DNA from: Pictodentalium vernedei
Lineage: Eukaryota; Mollusca; Scaphopoda; Dentaliida; Dentaliidae
NCBI GenBank assembly: GCA_031216915.1
Contig: CM062289.1
Coordinates: forward strand, 449,258,866-449,322,865
DNA length: 64,000 bases
Reading direction: 5' to 3'
A model generated the notes under the pieces. That model saw nothing but the letters and a program-made list of their open reading frames with translations. It was not told where the DNA came from and did not search any database. Both the position numbers and the translations under genes were made by a program. Positions 20,111-30,010 of the stretch are shown piece after piece; within the stretch, counting starts at the first letter, position 1, and every line of letters starts with the position of its first letter.

Positions 20111-20577
20111 ATAGACAGCACTAACTTAGACCAGGATTTGACAGAGTGGAGGTGGAGCAAGCGAGCATTCGTGTAGCTCAAACACATATTTTGGAGCAGT
20201 TTAAGTGTGAGTCTTCGTGGAAAATCTTCCTGGGGGAACCTAGTTCACAAAATAACGAGTTGATTTTCTGTTGAAGAAAAGATATAATATAATCATTTGG
20301 GATTCCTCGTCGACGTTATTCGTTACTAGAATTAACTCTTTTGAAATATTCGTCGCGCCTCTTACATATTTCCGTCTCTGTTGATGGCGGGTCATATTTC
20401 TCTGACACTTCGTTTGGAAACATTTTGTATCTGCAGTTGTCGAAAAGAAATTGGTTTAAATAAAGTTGTGATGTGATAAATGCGATGTAACTTTCTTTCA
20501 AGCGCCAGGATGAAGACGCAAGTTATTGAAATGACTTTTTCGGGCGTCACCGTTTTTATTTACATCCCATGATAATT
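20111..20577. other. No gene seen
   Basis: No recognisable element or ORF. Confidence 0.5.
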
Positions 20578-21069
20578 ATTTACCTTTTACGCGAACTGAA
20601 GATAAACCTTGTAAACAAAACTCGCAAACTTAACATTTCCATTTTGTGCTTCCACAACATAACTAGTAATCCCTATTGGAACGAGGTCATTCCTATGAGG
20701 GGGTCATTAGTTATGCTATATATGATAATTGTCGTCATTGAAAGAGATTTACAGGAGAGTTAGCTGCCCTTAATTTCTTGAAACTGTCAGTAGATTTAAC
20801 ATTAAGTATTAGGATATTTCATATAAAGATTGAAATTTCGAAATGTTAGCGAATTTGAATCATCGATGTGCGCGCGTCATTTCACAAACTTCAGATATTT
20901 ACCTACAGTGTCTAATAATTCCAAGGGAGATAACTTTATCAAAAGTCTATTTTCATGACGATATATATCAGGGATGTGTGATGACAGAAGTTGGAGTCAT
21001 AATAAAATTTGTGTGGCTATGTTTGTGAATAGCGATCAGCCTGTACGAACGTTGAGTGGGGTGAAAAGT
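20578..21069 (+). mobile_element. Decayed piggyBac-like MITE with internal insertion
   Basis: TTTACCTTTTACGCGAAC, CATAACTAGTAATCCC..GGAACGAG and GGGGGTCATTAGTTATG mark the left half and palindrome. The right end TGTGAATAGCGATCAGCC..GAACGTTGAGTGGGG lies about 250 bp farther on than normal. The extra DNA contains AAGGGAGATAACTTTATC..ATGACGATA, which recurs at 26108-26160. Confidence 0.5.
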
Positions 21070-21128
21070 TATACATGGCATCCCATTTAGGGACGTGGCT
21101 ATAGGTTTCCGATTGGGGGTGTAGGGTA

Positions 21129-21157
21129 TGTGACCTTAATCATCAATAAATAAATAA
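21129..21157 (+). mobile_element. Extremely 5'-truncated SINE tail (29 bp)
   Basis: TGTGACCTTAATCATC plus (AATA)n, the last bases of the type 1 SINE tail, lies between two perfect 17-bp copies of ATTGGGGGTGTAGGGTA (21112-21128 and 21158-21174). The insert is shorter than its two duplications combined. Confidence 0.88.
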
Positions 21158-21170
21158 ATTGGGGGTGTAG

Positions 21171-21253
21171 GGTAGTGAATTTCCAAATAGGGAAGGGACC
21201 GGGAGGGGGAACCCCTCCTCCCGGTCCCTCCCCATAGTTGGAAATCCACTACC
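21171..21253. repeat. GC-rich hairpin
   Basis: GGTAGTGAATTTCCAA..GGGACCGGGAGG pairs with CCTCCCGGTCCC..TTGGAAATCCACTACC. It lies inside the 785-bp element. Confidence 0.85.
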
Positions 21254-21881
21254 TAGAAACATTTTGAAGATGAAGCCATGAAAGGGGGCATAAAATTGAT
21301 TCTAGTAACTGAAATGTCAACACATTTATGATACAATTATCAGGTTGTTATTATTATTTGGTATTATTGTGGGAATTGAATATGTGCTAAACAAATGCTC
21401 AAGCTGAGAAATTTGAGCAATTCACACTGTCCTAACATTAAGTCAGATCTTATGTAGGAATGATCAATTTTCGATGTTTCATCATTTTGTAACTGTGAAT
21501 GGTGGAATTAACTCAGGATAACGACTTTACATAATGTGATTTTCTTGAAGAGCATTTCGAGGATCTTTTTTATTACGATAAGTAAACGTACTATAGAAAT
21601 ATCGTACTGATTGACATCATGCATACTTATGAAGCTCGATATTGCGTACACTGTAGTTGTAAATAGTAACAGTTAGAATTTTTGCCGATTTGAAACTGAG
21701 TTGGGATTTTGGGAAGTAAAGGAGACATCAGAATCACCGAAGAAACTCTAAACTCCAGATAGATGGAATTTCCAACTACTCATGACTTGCCCTCCGAATT
21801 TCCACTTATAAGAAATTTGTGCCAGGATTGGGGGGGGGGCACCCCCCCCCCCCCCCTGTCGCCACGTCCCTACATCCCATT

Positions 21882-22316
21882 TTAGTGCTTTATTACTGGA
21901 TTGAAACGTTCTGCTAATTATTGTGTGGTATGACTATATTTTTCTTTGGACTTAAAAGAAAATCTGTTTGTAGCCTGTTTCGAAAAATGATCTATACATA
22001 AAAATCTTCATTAATCAGTAGCTGACGCTCTGGGTATCTGTACAGAAGTGGCCGAATTGTCAGTTTAAGTTTAAGACAGTCTGAGATAAACTGTTCAACT
22101 CTAACCGCGCGACCCTGTACAAAAGTGTGAGCGGTTAGAGTTGAGCAGTTCATCAATAATACAGAAAATAATTGTAAGCTGCAGCCTCATAGTGGAGTGC
22201 AATGAACCCGGCAAAACACTCTTCATGGAGAGTACAAAACATATTTGACCAGTGGTTTCACAATAACCGGTCGTCCATCCACGGAAGCGTTGAGGCGCAA
22301 GTTGAGTTTTATTTCT
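21882..22316. other. No gene; hairpin at 22091-22150
   Basis: CTGTTCAACTCTAACCGC (22091) pairs with GCGGTTAGAGTTGAGCAG around a 23-base loop. Nothing else is recognised. Confidence 0.55.
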
Positions 22317-22682
22317 ATCTTGCACGTGCAAGTTAGCTATCTTGCACCTGCAAGTTACTACCTTGCACGTGCAGGTTAGCTATTTTGCACCTGCAAGTTA
22401 CTATCTTGCACGTGCAGATAAGCTATCTTGCACGTGCAGGTTAGCTATCTTGCACCTGCAAGTTACTATCTTGCACTTGCAGTTAGCTATCTTGCACGTG
22501 CAGGTTAGGTATCTTGCACGTGCAGGTTATTATATTGCACGGGCAGGTTAGCTATCTTGCACATGCAGGTTAGCTATCTTGCACGTGCAGGTCAGCTATC
22601 TTGCACCTGCAAGTTACTTTCTTGTACGTGCAGGTTAGCTATCTTGCACCTGCAAGTTACTATCTTGCACGTGCAGGTTAGT
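22317..22682. repeat. 22-bp minisatellite with palindromic CACGTG/CACCTG cores
   Basis: About 16 units of GCAGGTTAGCTATCTTGCAC with either GTGCAGG or CTGCAAG. The cores TTGCACGTGCA and TTGCACCTGCAAG are palindromic or nearly so; the last of these contains an E-box-like sequence. The two unit types partly alternate, giving a dimer period near 43 bp. Confidence 0.92.
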
Positions 22683-22719
22683 TTCTATTATCATTATAGT
22701 CATATTTGAAGTCGAGTTC

Positions 22720-23041
22720 ATCAAAAGTAGTATATAAGGGTCCAACCTAGCTCCATTTTGCCGCACCTAGGTCCAAATTTGTCGGACCCCCTCCCGAACT
22801 ACCGAAATTCCTATCGCTGAGACAACCACTATAGGCTCATTGGCCGTCTGACCTTCGGATTGACAGAAACTTGAAGTAGAAGAAATAGACAGGACAGCGA
22901 TAACACCGCGACATGCTCTTCTAAACGAGAGACTATAGTGTGTCATGGTACATTTATGTACGATTGTAACGTCGAACCATGGCAGCCTCTTGAAAATTTG
23001 CACTTTTAAAATCTACTTTTGTCGACCTTCCGCCGCCTCTG
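22720..23041 (-). mobile_element. Repeat family with CAGAGGCGGCGGAAGG end, copy 2
   Basis: The reverse complement starts CAGAGGCGGCGGAAGG at 23041 and follows the element at 14894 through CCATGGTTCGAC and TTCTTCTACTTCAA. It then continues past the point where that copy folds back, into GGTCCGACAAATTTGGACC and GGAGCTAGGTTGGACC. This is a longer member of the same family. Confidence 0.5.
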
Positions 23042-23703
23042 TACAAGATCAATTCGACTAAACATTCATGGTATTTGTTGTGAAATCGGTCATCTTATTT
23101 CTATTGAGGGAAACGATCAGCGAGTTTAATGGTCGTTTGCCCAATTTGCACTGGCTGGTATTAAACATGGTAATGATTCATATAATGAATGAAAAAACAT
23201 AAAATGTGTGTTCTTATACCAACCGGCCTTCACCTCTGAAGTGACGACGCTATCTGCTTTGGTATTCGTGCTGCAACTGCGAACAGAACAGAACGCACAT
23301 TCGACACTTGTACGACGCAATTAAAGATATATTTTTGGAGCCAAAATTAACCGCCCCGTACAGTAAGAATCTGAATTTCTTCGGCCAACCTCGGTATATT
23401 CTTGAAAATTCACAGAAAAAGTCGCAGTATACCAACCAATTTGCAACGTTCCAGAGAGGCAAGGGTCATATCACAGAATGTGGGAAAACATTAATGACAA
23501 GTGGAAGGAGATATATAACGATAAACTAGATATACCTAGTTTATGTTAACAAAACCACACACACCACACGGCCACAGACCCTAAAGGGGAATGCTAGTTA
23601 ACCAAGGATATACGAGGTCAGTGCAGAACACACGGGCTACTGAGTGTTTGAAAGAAATTTGAAAAAGAAGCGTTCTCGATGGTTTCTTTGTCGTGCAGTA
23701 GAA
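23042..23703. other. No gene seen
   Basis: Short open frames on both strands overlap around 23250-23530 but show no known domain. I see no repeat. Confidence 0.5.
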
Positions 23704-23707
23704 TTAA

Positions 23708-23948
23708 CCCTTTACCTAACGAATCGCCCGTATCCGCCCGCGTAATATGCAAATTGAGCAGTTGAAAAAATTAAATTTTTCAAAATATTTCAACAAAACC
23801 ATATCATGTGACCCCTCGTTGGAACGGGCTCATTGAGCTCGTTCCAATGAGGGGTCACATGATATGGTTTTGTTGAAATTTTCTGAAAAATTTAAAAAAA
23901 TGATATTTAAAATAATAAATTTTGATATCGTTTGCGTTGGGTAAAGGG
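23708..23948 (+). mobile_element. piggyBac-like MITE (family P, type II)
   Basis: TTAA at 23704-23707; ends CCCTTTACCTAAC and GTTGGGTAAAGGG; the right target is altered (CTTTAA). Type II copies keep the GACCCCTC..GAGGGGTC core but have ACCATATCATGTGACC arms and different flanks (ATCCGCCCGCGTAATATGC left, TTTTGATATCG right). The arms show a G against T state. Confidence 0.82.
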
Positions 23949-24216
23949 CTTTAAATGATACAATTAAATGATAAATGAAAACATCAAGTTTATGTTAACA
24001 AAACCGTCGGTGCAGTCATGGAAACATTCCTTAATCACGGGATATCTTGTCAAAAATCAGCTGGCTGTTTATGTATTTAATATTTATTTATTTAATATTT
24101 ATTTAAAAATGTATTAAAATAATACTTGTACTTAATTTTAGAGTAGACATGGTGCATTCAGCAACAGATGTGCATATTTAGAGGTTATTACCTCGGTCTC
24201 AGGCCGATATGAAGTT

Positions 24217-24778
24217 CGGGCCTGGCATTATGAAAAAACACGGGTTGGGTGAGATTTGCACTCCTAAATCCTCCCATGAGGGCAAATACTCTCGCCAGGA
24301 TACATATGTCAATTGAGTTCCATTCTGTTCTATCTCCCAGTAGATAAGGAAGTCTTCTTGCTTCATACAGTAAGTGTAAGAATAACAAGACTTACCATCT
24401 TTCTCTTGCAGTATTACTAGGGAGATGTGAACAGCATCTTAAGGTAGAATTGAACTTTCCTCAACAATGTTTAAATATTATTCTACATATAACTGGCGGC
24501 ATTACCCTAGAGTCGCCTACCACCAGTACCATGAATGTGACAGAATGTTTGAACATGAAGCCCACTGGTGCAGTTTTCATTTTTGAGCAAATTATATATT
24601 CCTTTTTGTCATATGGATAAAGTGAGCCGCAGAAATAGTGCACATAAAATATAAATAGTACTGCAAAACAGTTTGTGATGTGTTTAATTGGCTAGAAGCA
24701 GGAGGGCTTAAAATAGCTCTCCTAAAAAAAACTGCGAGGGCTCTAGGAGGACAGCCCTCCTTGAGAATGCCAGGCCTG
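24217..24778. mobile_element. TIR transposon, CAGGCCTGGCATT family (family H), copy 3
   Basis: The left end CGGGCCTGGCATT and right end AATGCCAGGCCTG are directly flanked by GAAGTT on both sides (24211-24216, 24779-24784). The related repeat at 20030-20045 reads ATGAAGTTACCCATGGCTG with a single GAAGTT, an empty-site comparison. The right subterminal AGGAGGGCT/AGCCCTCC blocks resemble the other copies. Confidence 0.75.
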
Positions 24779-24784
24779 GAAGTT

Positions 24785-25090
24785 ACTCGGGCTGATATCT
24801 CGGCCGATATGAAACTAACTAAGGAATAAACGGTTTAATTATTAAACCAAAACAAATAATTAGAAAATATTCTCAGATATGTTACAGTTTTCTGACAATG
24901 TCATTGTTTCTCGTTCTTTTCACAAAGTCCGAAGTTTCTTCTTTCCCTAGTTCAGCTATCCGAACGTCACAGCTACCACACTGGGAAAGCCGCGACGTTC
25001 GTATAGCTGAACTTTCTCTTCTTCCACTTAGACAATTCTCTGCTTGCGACTCTGAATGATAGCTTGCGTTGAAGTTTATGTTTTTTGCTT
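24785..25090 (-). repeat. Dispersed repeat (family R), copy 2
   Basis: Inverted partner of 19700-20110. 24955-25016 is a hairpin (AGTTCAGCTATCCGAACG with CGTTCGTATAGCTGAACT) whose loop carries ACAGCTACCACACTGG. Family H copy 3 split this repeat on its left side (pieces at 24185-24216 and from 24779). Confidence 0.55.
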
Positions 25091-25289
25091 CATATTAGCA
25101 ATGCTGTGCGCATACCGGCATATAATATAGATATTGTCCTATCTAACCATATAAAAATATACAAGCTGACATTTGCCCAATTTTTCCCTTTGATGTTAAA
25201 ACCAAACCGTGATCCACAATATCAGATAGGTTTCCGCTTGAGTACAAATGAAAAGGTGCGATAACCCCTAAGCGTCTTAATTAATTTCT

Positions 25290-25462
25290 GGTCAACCAGT
25301 ACAAAAAAAATCTTCGTATTACTAAAAATTAATTTTTTGGCTTCCAAAACATAGCGCGACGCGCTCGTTCCAATGAGGGGTCATAACCTATGTTTTGGAA
25401 GCAAAAAATGAAAATATAAAAAAATTTAATGCCGAGCTTCGTGTATCGCGCTGGCCGGTTCA
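25290..25462 (+). mobile_element. Decayed piggyBac-like MITE (type I)
   Basis: ATCTTCGTATTACTAAAAAT, TTCCAAAACATAGCG, GAGGGGTCATAACCTATG and CGCGCTGGCCGG are all family blocks. The left half of the palindrome is mostly lost and the outer TIRs are gone. Confidence 0.6.
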
Positions 25463-25544
25463 TTCTCATATGATTTCTCTGCTTCTATAATAATAACTCT
25501 TTGGCCAGCCGCTGATTTGTCGCGGTCCTCATAAGAGAAGGCCA

Positions 25545-26055
25545 TCATTCCCCCTGCACCCCACCCCCTCTTCCCCTCCTCTCCTCCCAGCATTCAGATA
25601 TAAACTGCTTAATAGTGTCCCTCACTTCCTCTTTTTCAATTTCTTCAATAAGCATTCCTACCCTCTCCCTCGTGTCCCCCTTCAGCCATCTATCCTTTGT
25701 TTCTTCGCCCCACTTCTGCATTATTCTTCCAGTAAATTTTATTCTATGAGGTATATACTGTGGGCATTCCAAGAGAAAATGTTCCAGGGTCTCCACTACT
25801 CCAGAGTGGCACATTTGGCATCCCTTTTCCCCATCTCTCCCAATTTTTCCCCGAAGCTCCAGTGATCTTGATCTCAGTTTGAACAGCAATGACCCTCCAA
25901 AGGTGCCATCTAGGTACTTCTCAAAAGCTGGCTTTTCTTTATATTGTAACCCCTGCAGTGATCTTTTCACGCTAACCCCTGCTCGCCAGTTTCGATTGCA
26001 ATCTTCCATGACTCTCTCTTTGACAACTATTCCCGGGCGATCAAGATTTCATTCA
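25545..26055 (-). pseudogene. LINE reverse-transcriptase ORF, C-terminal remnant
   Basis: This is a minus-strand open frame of about 170 codons, open from 26055 leftward (after an in-frame stop) and ending TGA at about 25545. It contains a zinc-binding knuckle C-x2-C-x9-H-x4-C (residues 64, 67, 77 and 82 counted from the first ATG at 26009), followed by ECPQY. That arrangement is characteristic of the region after the reverse transcriptase domain in many non-LTR retrotransposons. The endonuclease and RT catalytic motifs are absent, so this is a 5'-truncated dead insertion. A Lys/Glu-rich helix-like segment and a Gly/Arg tail end the protein. Its 3' UTR probably extends left to about 25490. 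It is the only recognisable protein family in the window. Confidence 0.75.
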
Positions 26056-26375
26056 CACCTTTCAGAGGTTCAATGTTAATTGGATTACAGCTGGACTCCA
26101 GTATTTACAAGGGGAGATAACTTTCCCAAGAGTGAATATCTATGACGATAAAAGTTGAGGATGTACAAAATAGTCGCGTATGTTTCTAACTAAGCCCACG
26201 GATCGGTCAATCCGGCTGGCATAACTAATATGTAAAATTAGTGGCATTTTAGTTCTCTGAATTTACATGGAAATGAGCAGAAAGACCATTTTCATTTTCA
26301 TGTAAATTTAAATTTAAAGAAATAAAAATTTGTAGTGAGGTAATAAAAATAAACAGCTGCGCCATGAGCGCATGA
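26056..26375. other. No gene; short dispersed repeat at 26100-26165
   Basis: TACAAGGGGAGATAACTTTC..TATGACGATAAAAG..GGATGT parallels 20920-20985. The remainder is AT-rich with imperfect inverted text around TTTACATGGAAATGAG. Confidence 0.5.
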
Positions 26376-26377
26376 TA

Positions 26378-27185
26378 CGCCCGTTATTAATTACAAGAGG
26401 GAACCACACAATATGAGTATACATGTGTACTTGTCAGGTTACATATACTTGCCACCAAAAAATCATGAAAATTGCTCAAAGTCCAACATGTGGAAAATTG
26501 CCTGTATTTTGATGAATAAGGTCCCATAACTCTGGAATGACAAATCGGACAGCGACAGAAACTGAAAGGGAGATTCCTTCTATCAACATATACTTGCAAC
26601 CAAAAATCATGAAAATTGCTCTAAGCATTTTCAAGTTATTGTTCGACATGTGAAAAATAAAGTCCCATAACTCTGGAATGACTAATCGAACGGCAACACC
26701 AACCGAGAGGGAGCTTCCTTCCATCAGCATAAACCACCTACCAAAAAATCGTGAAAATCTCTCAAAGCGTTCTCGAGTTATCGTACGACGTGTAAAAAAT
26801 CAACAATTTTCTAAGTAATAAAGTCCCATAACTCTGGAATGACTAATCGAACGGCGACATTAAACGAAAGGGAGCTTCCCTCCATCGATATACGCCACCT
26901 ACCCCAAAATCACGAAAATCTCTCAAAGCGTTCTCGAGTTATCGTACGACGTGTAAAAAATCAACAATTTTCTAAGTAATAAAGTCCCATAACTCTGGAA
27001 TGACTAATCGAACGGCGACGCTAAACGAAAGGGAGCTTCCCTCCATCGATATACACCACCTACCCAAAAATCATGAAAATCTCTCAACGCGTTCTTGAGT
27101 TATCGTACGACATGTGACCGGGTGGACAGACGGACTGACGGACAGCGGTATACCATAATACGACCGTTTTTTTTTAAAACGGGCG
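26378..27185. mobile_element. 808-bp TIR element built of internal ~160-bp tandem repeats
   Basis: CGCCCGTTATTAA (left) and TTTAAAACGGGCG (right) are inverted ends, each next to TA (26376-26377, 27186-27187). Inside are about four units starting AAGTCCCATAACTCTGGAAT at about 26519, 26659, 26821 and 26982, with ATGAAAATCTCTCAAAGC and GTTATCGTACGACGTG blocks. A GGACAGACGGACTGACGG run follows the last unit. There is no protein. Stop-free frames here follow the repeat. Confidence 0.7.
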
Positions 27186-27187
27186 TA

Positions 27188-27722
27188 TAAAAATTAAAAT
27201 AAAATAAAAACCAAAAGGACGCCGCAATCAGATTAAAAAAAAACCTGAAAAAATATAGTCAACCACATTGGAAAAGCAGTGACAATTAGACTTTCTGGGG
27301 GGTTTCGACCTAAATGGTACCATTAAATAACGCTAATCAGTTGTTTATTAAAACCCGTATAAAGGAAATGATGTAGACGCTGGTATGCAAAACTAACATG
27401 ACAGAAATTGATTGGTCCACGGAGAATTCCTTCCTCAAATCTTAATTAAACATTCGACGCCTTTGTGCCGGACACACTTGTCTACAGTAATAAAATCACA
27501 ATGCCCCGTGGTGTCCGTTGGAAGAGCCAATTACCGATAAATGAAGCAAATGAGATTCTACTGACGTTAATGATATTGTCCGAGATGGAATATTAATCCT
27601 AAATAGTTAATTTATCCACTCCCTGTGAATAAAATCCCATTTGGCCAAGAAGCAAACCAACAGACTAGTATGGGATAGTACACTTTCTTAATCAATATGT
27701 AATAGGCGAGTGAATCTTCACT
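27188..27722. other. No gene seen
   Basis: Unique-looking AT-rich sequence without recognisable features. Confidence 0.5.
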
Positions 27723-27726
27723 TTAA

Positions 27727-27970
27727 TCTTTTCACCTAACCTGAAAGCAGACGACACTTGCAAAAAAAATTCTTGAATAACCAATCTTTTCTCATTTTTT
27801 GTCTCAAAAACATAGATTATGGCCCCTCGTTGGAACGAGCTCGACGAGCTCGTTCCAACGAGGGGTCATAACCTATGTTTTTGAGACAAAACATGAAAAA
27901 ATAATGAAAATTAATGGGCGATTTTTGAGAATAGCGCTGGCCGGTTTTGGCCGTTACGTTAGGTAAAAGG
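27727..27970 (+). mobile_element. piggyBac-like MITE (family P, type I)
   Basis: TTAA at 27723-27726 and TTGA at 27971-27974; ends TCTTTTCACCTAAC and GTTAGGTAAAAGG, slightly decayed. The arms are G:C. The palindrome centre reads CTCGACGAG, the reverse complement of the centre in the copy at 923 although both elements have the same orientation. Confidence 0.85.
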
Positions 27971-27974
27971 TTGA

Positions 27975-28849
27975 AGGCCACCTGCAGGTCTTTAGGTTGG
28001 TCTAACAGGGGACCACCGGATCCACCAAAATTGGGGATAATGCTCTCAACAGGCCATTCGTTCCACGTCTATCATGTCAACCGCGGGCGCTGATCGTGAA
28101 TCAAAACATGCGATACTGAAACTATTCCAACATTGAAAACTCCAAAATAAAAGAACTGGCAAAGGGGGATAATAATATCACCCTGCCATCCATTTTTTAA
28201 TCACTCGTTAAATTTGCAATGATGAGGCAGGTGTTCTCCAAATTACTGACTCAGAATAAGTGACAAACACTCGAGTGTGTAAAATCGAACTCCGCTGCAC
28301 TTTTATTCCATTCCAGTCGGGAAGGAGCAGGCTTATTTACAAGTGAGCTCTCGTCAAGGCGTTCATCGGGGAATCATCGGGGAATCCCGATTTCCCACAT
28401 AGATTGCCACAACGAGAACATGCTGATAATATAGGAAAATAACGTGCATTCCATATTTCGGTCTCTTAATACACTCACATTTACAACTGAAAAACTTCTC
28501 GTTATTCCGTATTTCTGACAGGGTGAACATTCTCATTGAAATGTTTTTCCACTTTTGGGGACAAAAAGTGAGAATATAGCTTGTGGGGTTGCTAGATAAT
28601 TTGGGGGCATTTCCATAAACTGAGGACAACTCTTTGTGGCAATTTAAAGGCCTGGTCACCTGGAGGACTACTTTAACTATTTTCGACAGATAGTGTCAAA
28701 GCGTAAGAGAATCACATAACAAGTTAACCGTCTGGTTATATTCGTTCAGTTAGTGATGAAATGATTGTAGTTTTGGAGCAGATAATATGCGCACGCTTTG
28801 ATGCTATACCGCCACAATATAGTCAGGACCCAGATGGACATATTTGGCG
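27975..28849. other. No gene seen
   Basis: A 98-codon minus-strand frame at 28363-28659 lacks recognisable motifs. I see no repeat. Confidence 0.5.
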
Positions 28850-28853
28850 TTAA

Positions 28854-28998
28854 CCCTTTGAGACCTGGTGGTACCTTCCTTGTCAGTTCAATGATTGCAA
28901 ATGGAAGAGTCCATATTCCTTATTTGGGGCTAGATCAATTACTATTTTCAACGGGCAGCCTTAAGGCTGCACGTTGAAAATATTGATTGGTTCGCTGC
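28854..28998 (+). mobile_element. TTAA/CCCTTT palindromic MITE (type III), truncated
   Basis: TTAA at 28850-28853 plus CCCTTTGAGACCTGGTGG. It matches the complete copy at 53443 through GTCAGTTCAATGA, AGAGTCCATATTC and a hairpin (about 28930-28985) with arms ATTTTCAACG.GCAGCC. The right half is replaced by the repeat that starts near 29010. Confidence 0.7.
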
Positions 28999-29009
28999 AC
29001 ACGTTCACT

Positions 29010-29231
29010 TGGCCAGGCCCGAATGTGTGGGAGGGGCAGTGTGGCCGTCTTATAGCATAGCATAGTATAGCACTAACATAGCAAAGGTTTTAAACGATGT
29101 GTCTTTAGGAATAGGCTGTTATGGTAATCATTATTTCCTAAGGCTGCGAGGACTAGTTTTCGCCCGCCTTAATTTTTTAAGGCGAGCAGTAGGCGAGCGA
29201 ATAAATCGGTCTCCTGAAAATTTCCGGCCTG
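29010..29231 (+). repeat. Right half of a family H element (pairs with 2150-2381)
   Basis: Shared with 2150-2381: ATGTGTGGGAGGGGCAGTG, AACATAGCA, AGGCGAGC.GTAGGCGAGC, AATAAATCG and CTCCTGAAAAT. It ends in CCGGCCTG at 29231, the expected family H terminus. No left terminus is found. Confidence 0.65.
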
Positions 29232-29533
29232 AATATCCCCTAAGGCGGTCTATTTATTTTCTTGCCTGGCACTATTTTTCTGTCGAAACATTTCATTCAC
29301 GTTATAACGTCAATGAAATGTGTAACGATCAAATGCATCTTCAACTGACGTTCTTATACGTAGGTCGATTCCATGACTAATTTATCTAAGCACATTTATC
29401 AAGGTCTGTATTGTATCGGGTAGCGTCGAATGCACACAACAATCGTGGTAAAATAGAAGAATGAGACAAGAAAAATTCAGAATGTAAGCATCAATCCCGA
29501 AAATACGGCGACTTGACCGAATGCAACTTATGT

Positions 29534-29606
29534 AACTCTCGCATAAAATATTCGGGCCTGATAATCAGCCCCGAGTATTTTATGCAAGATCCGCAAAGTT
29601 ACATTC
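29534..29606. repeat. Foldback hairpin
   Basis: GTAACTCTCGCATAAAATATTCGGG pairs with CCCGAGTATTTTATGC..GTTAC around a short TGATAATCAG loop. Confidence 0.75.
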
Positions 29607-29786
29607 TACTTTTCGTCCCATTGTGTGAATTCACTGATACAAATAATTACGATACTTTTGTCATGGGAGAGCGGTTAACCGGTAGCAAAATTCGTAACAG
29701 ACGAAAGCTTGTAACCGGTTAATAGATAATCGTTTCAGTACTACGTACAATAGTTTTCCCAACTAACCCTTTCTCTGAATTGTATG

Positions 29787-30010
29787 AGCGAGAGTGGAGC
29801 GTGGTCGCCCAGTGGTTTGAAAGTTGACTTTAAACCGAAAGGTCGACGGTTCGATGCAGCGTTAACAGCGTTGTGTCAGTGGGCAACACACTTGATCGCG
29901 ATTGTCCCAGTGGGTGGGTGGTGGTGGTGGTGGTGGTTGGGGGGGGGGGTATGGTTGCACTGTACTATGGGGCGTACTTAAACCATTGCTAACTCCGATT
30001 ATGCAGATGT
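29787..30010 (+). mobile_element. Diverged tRNA-derived SINE with (TGG)n expansion
   Basis: CGCCCAGTGG (A box), GGTTCGATGC (B box), TTGTGTCAGTGGGCAAC and GGCGTACTTAAACCATTGC follow the SINE body order. A (TGG)n and poly-G run at 29920-29949 replaces the middle. No tail or target duplication was found, so it is an old copy. Confidence 0.6.

Larger units (their letters stand above)
21088..21872. mobile_element. 785-bp TIR element with 9-bp target duplication
   Basis: The inverted ends TAGGGACGTGGC and GCCACGTCCCTA are perfect over 12 bp. CATCCCATT lies immediately outside both (21079-21087 and 21873-21881). Inside are a truncated SINE (21129-21157), an 83-bp hairpin (21171-21253) and a G/C homopolymer palindrome near the right end (21828-21856). 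TAGGG ends resemble hAT; nine bases is more usual for Mutator-like elements. There is no transposase ORF. Confidence 0.75.
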
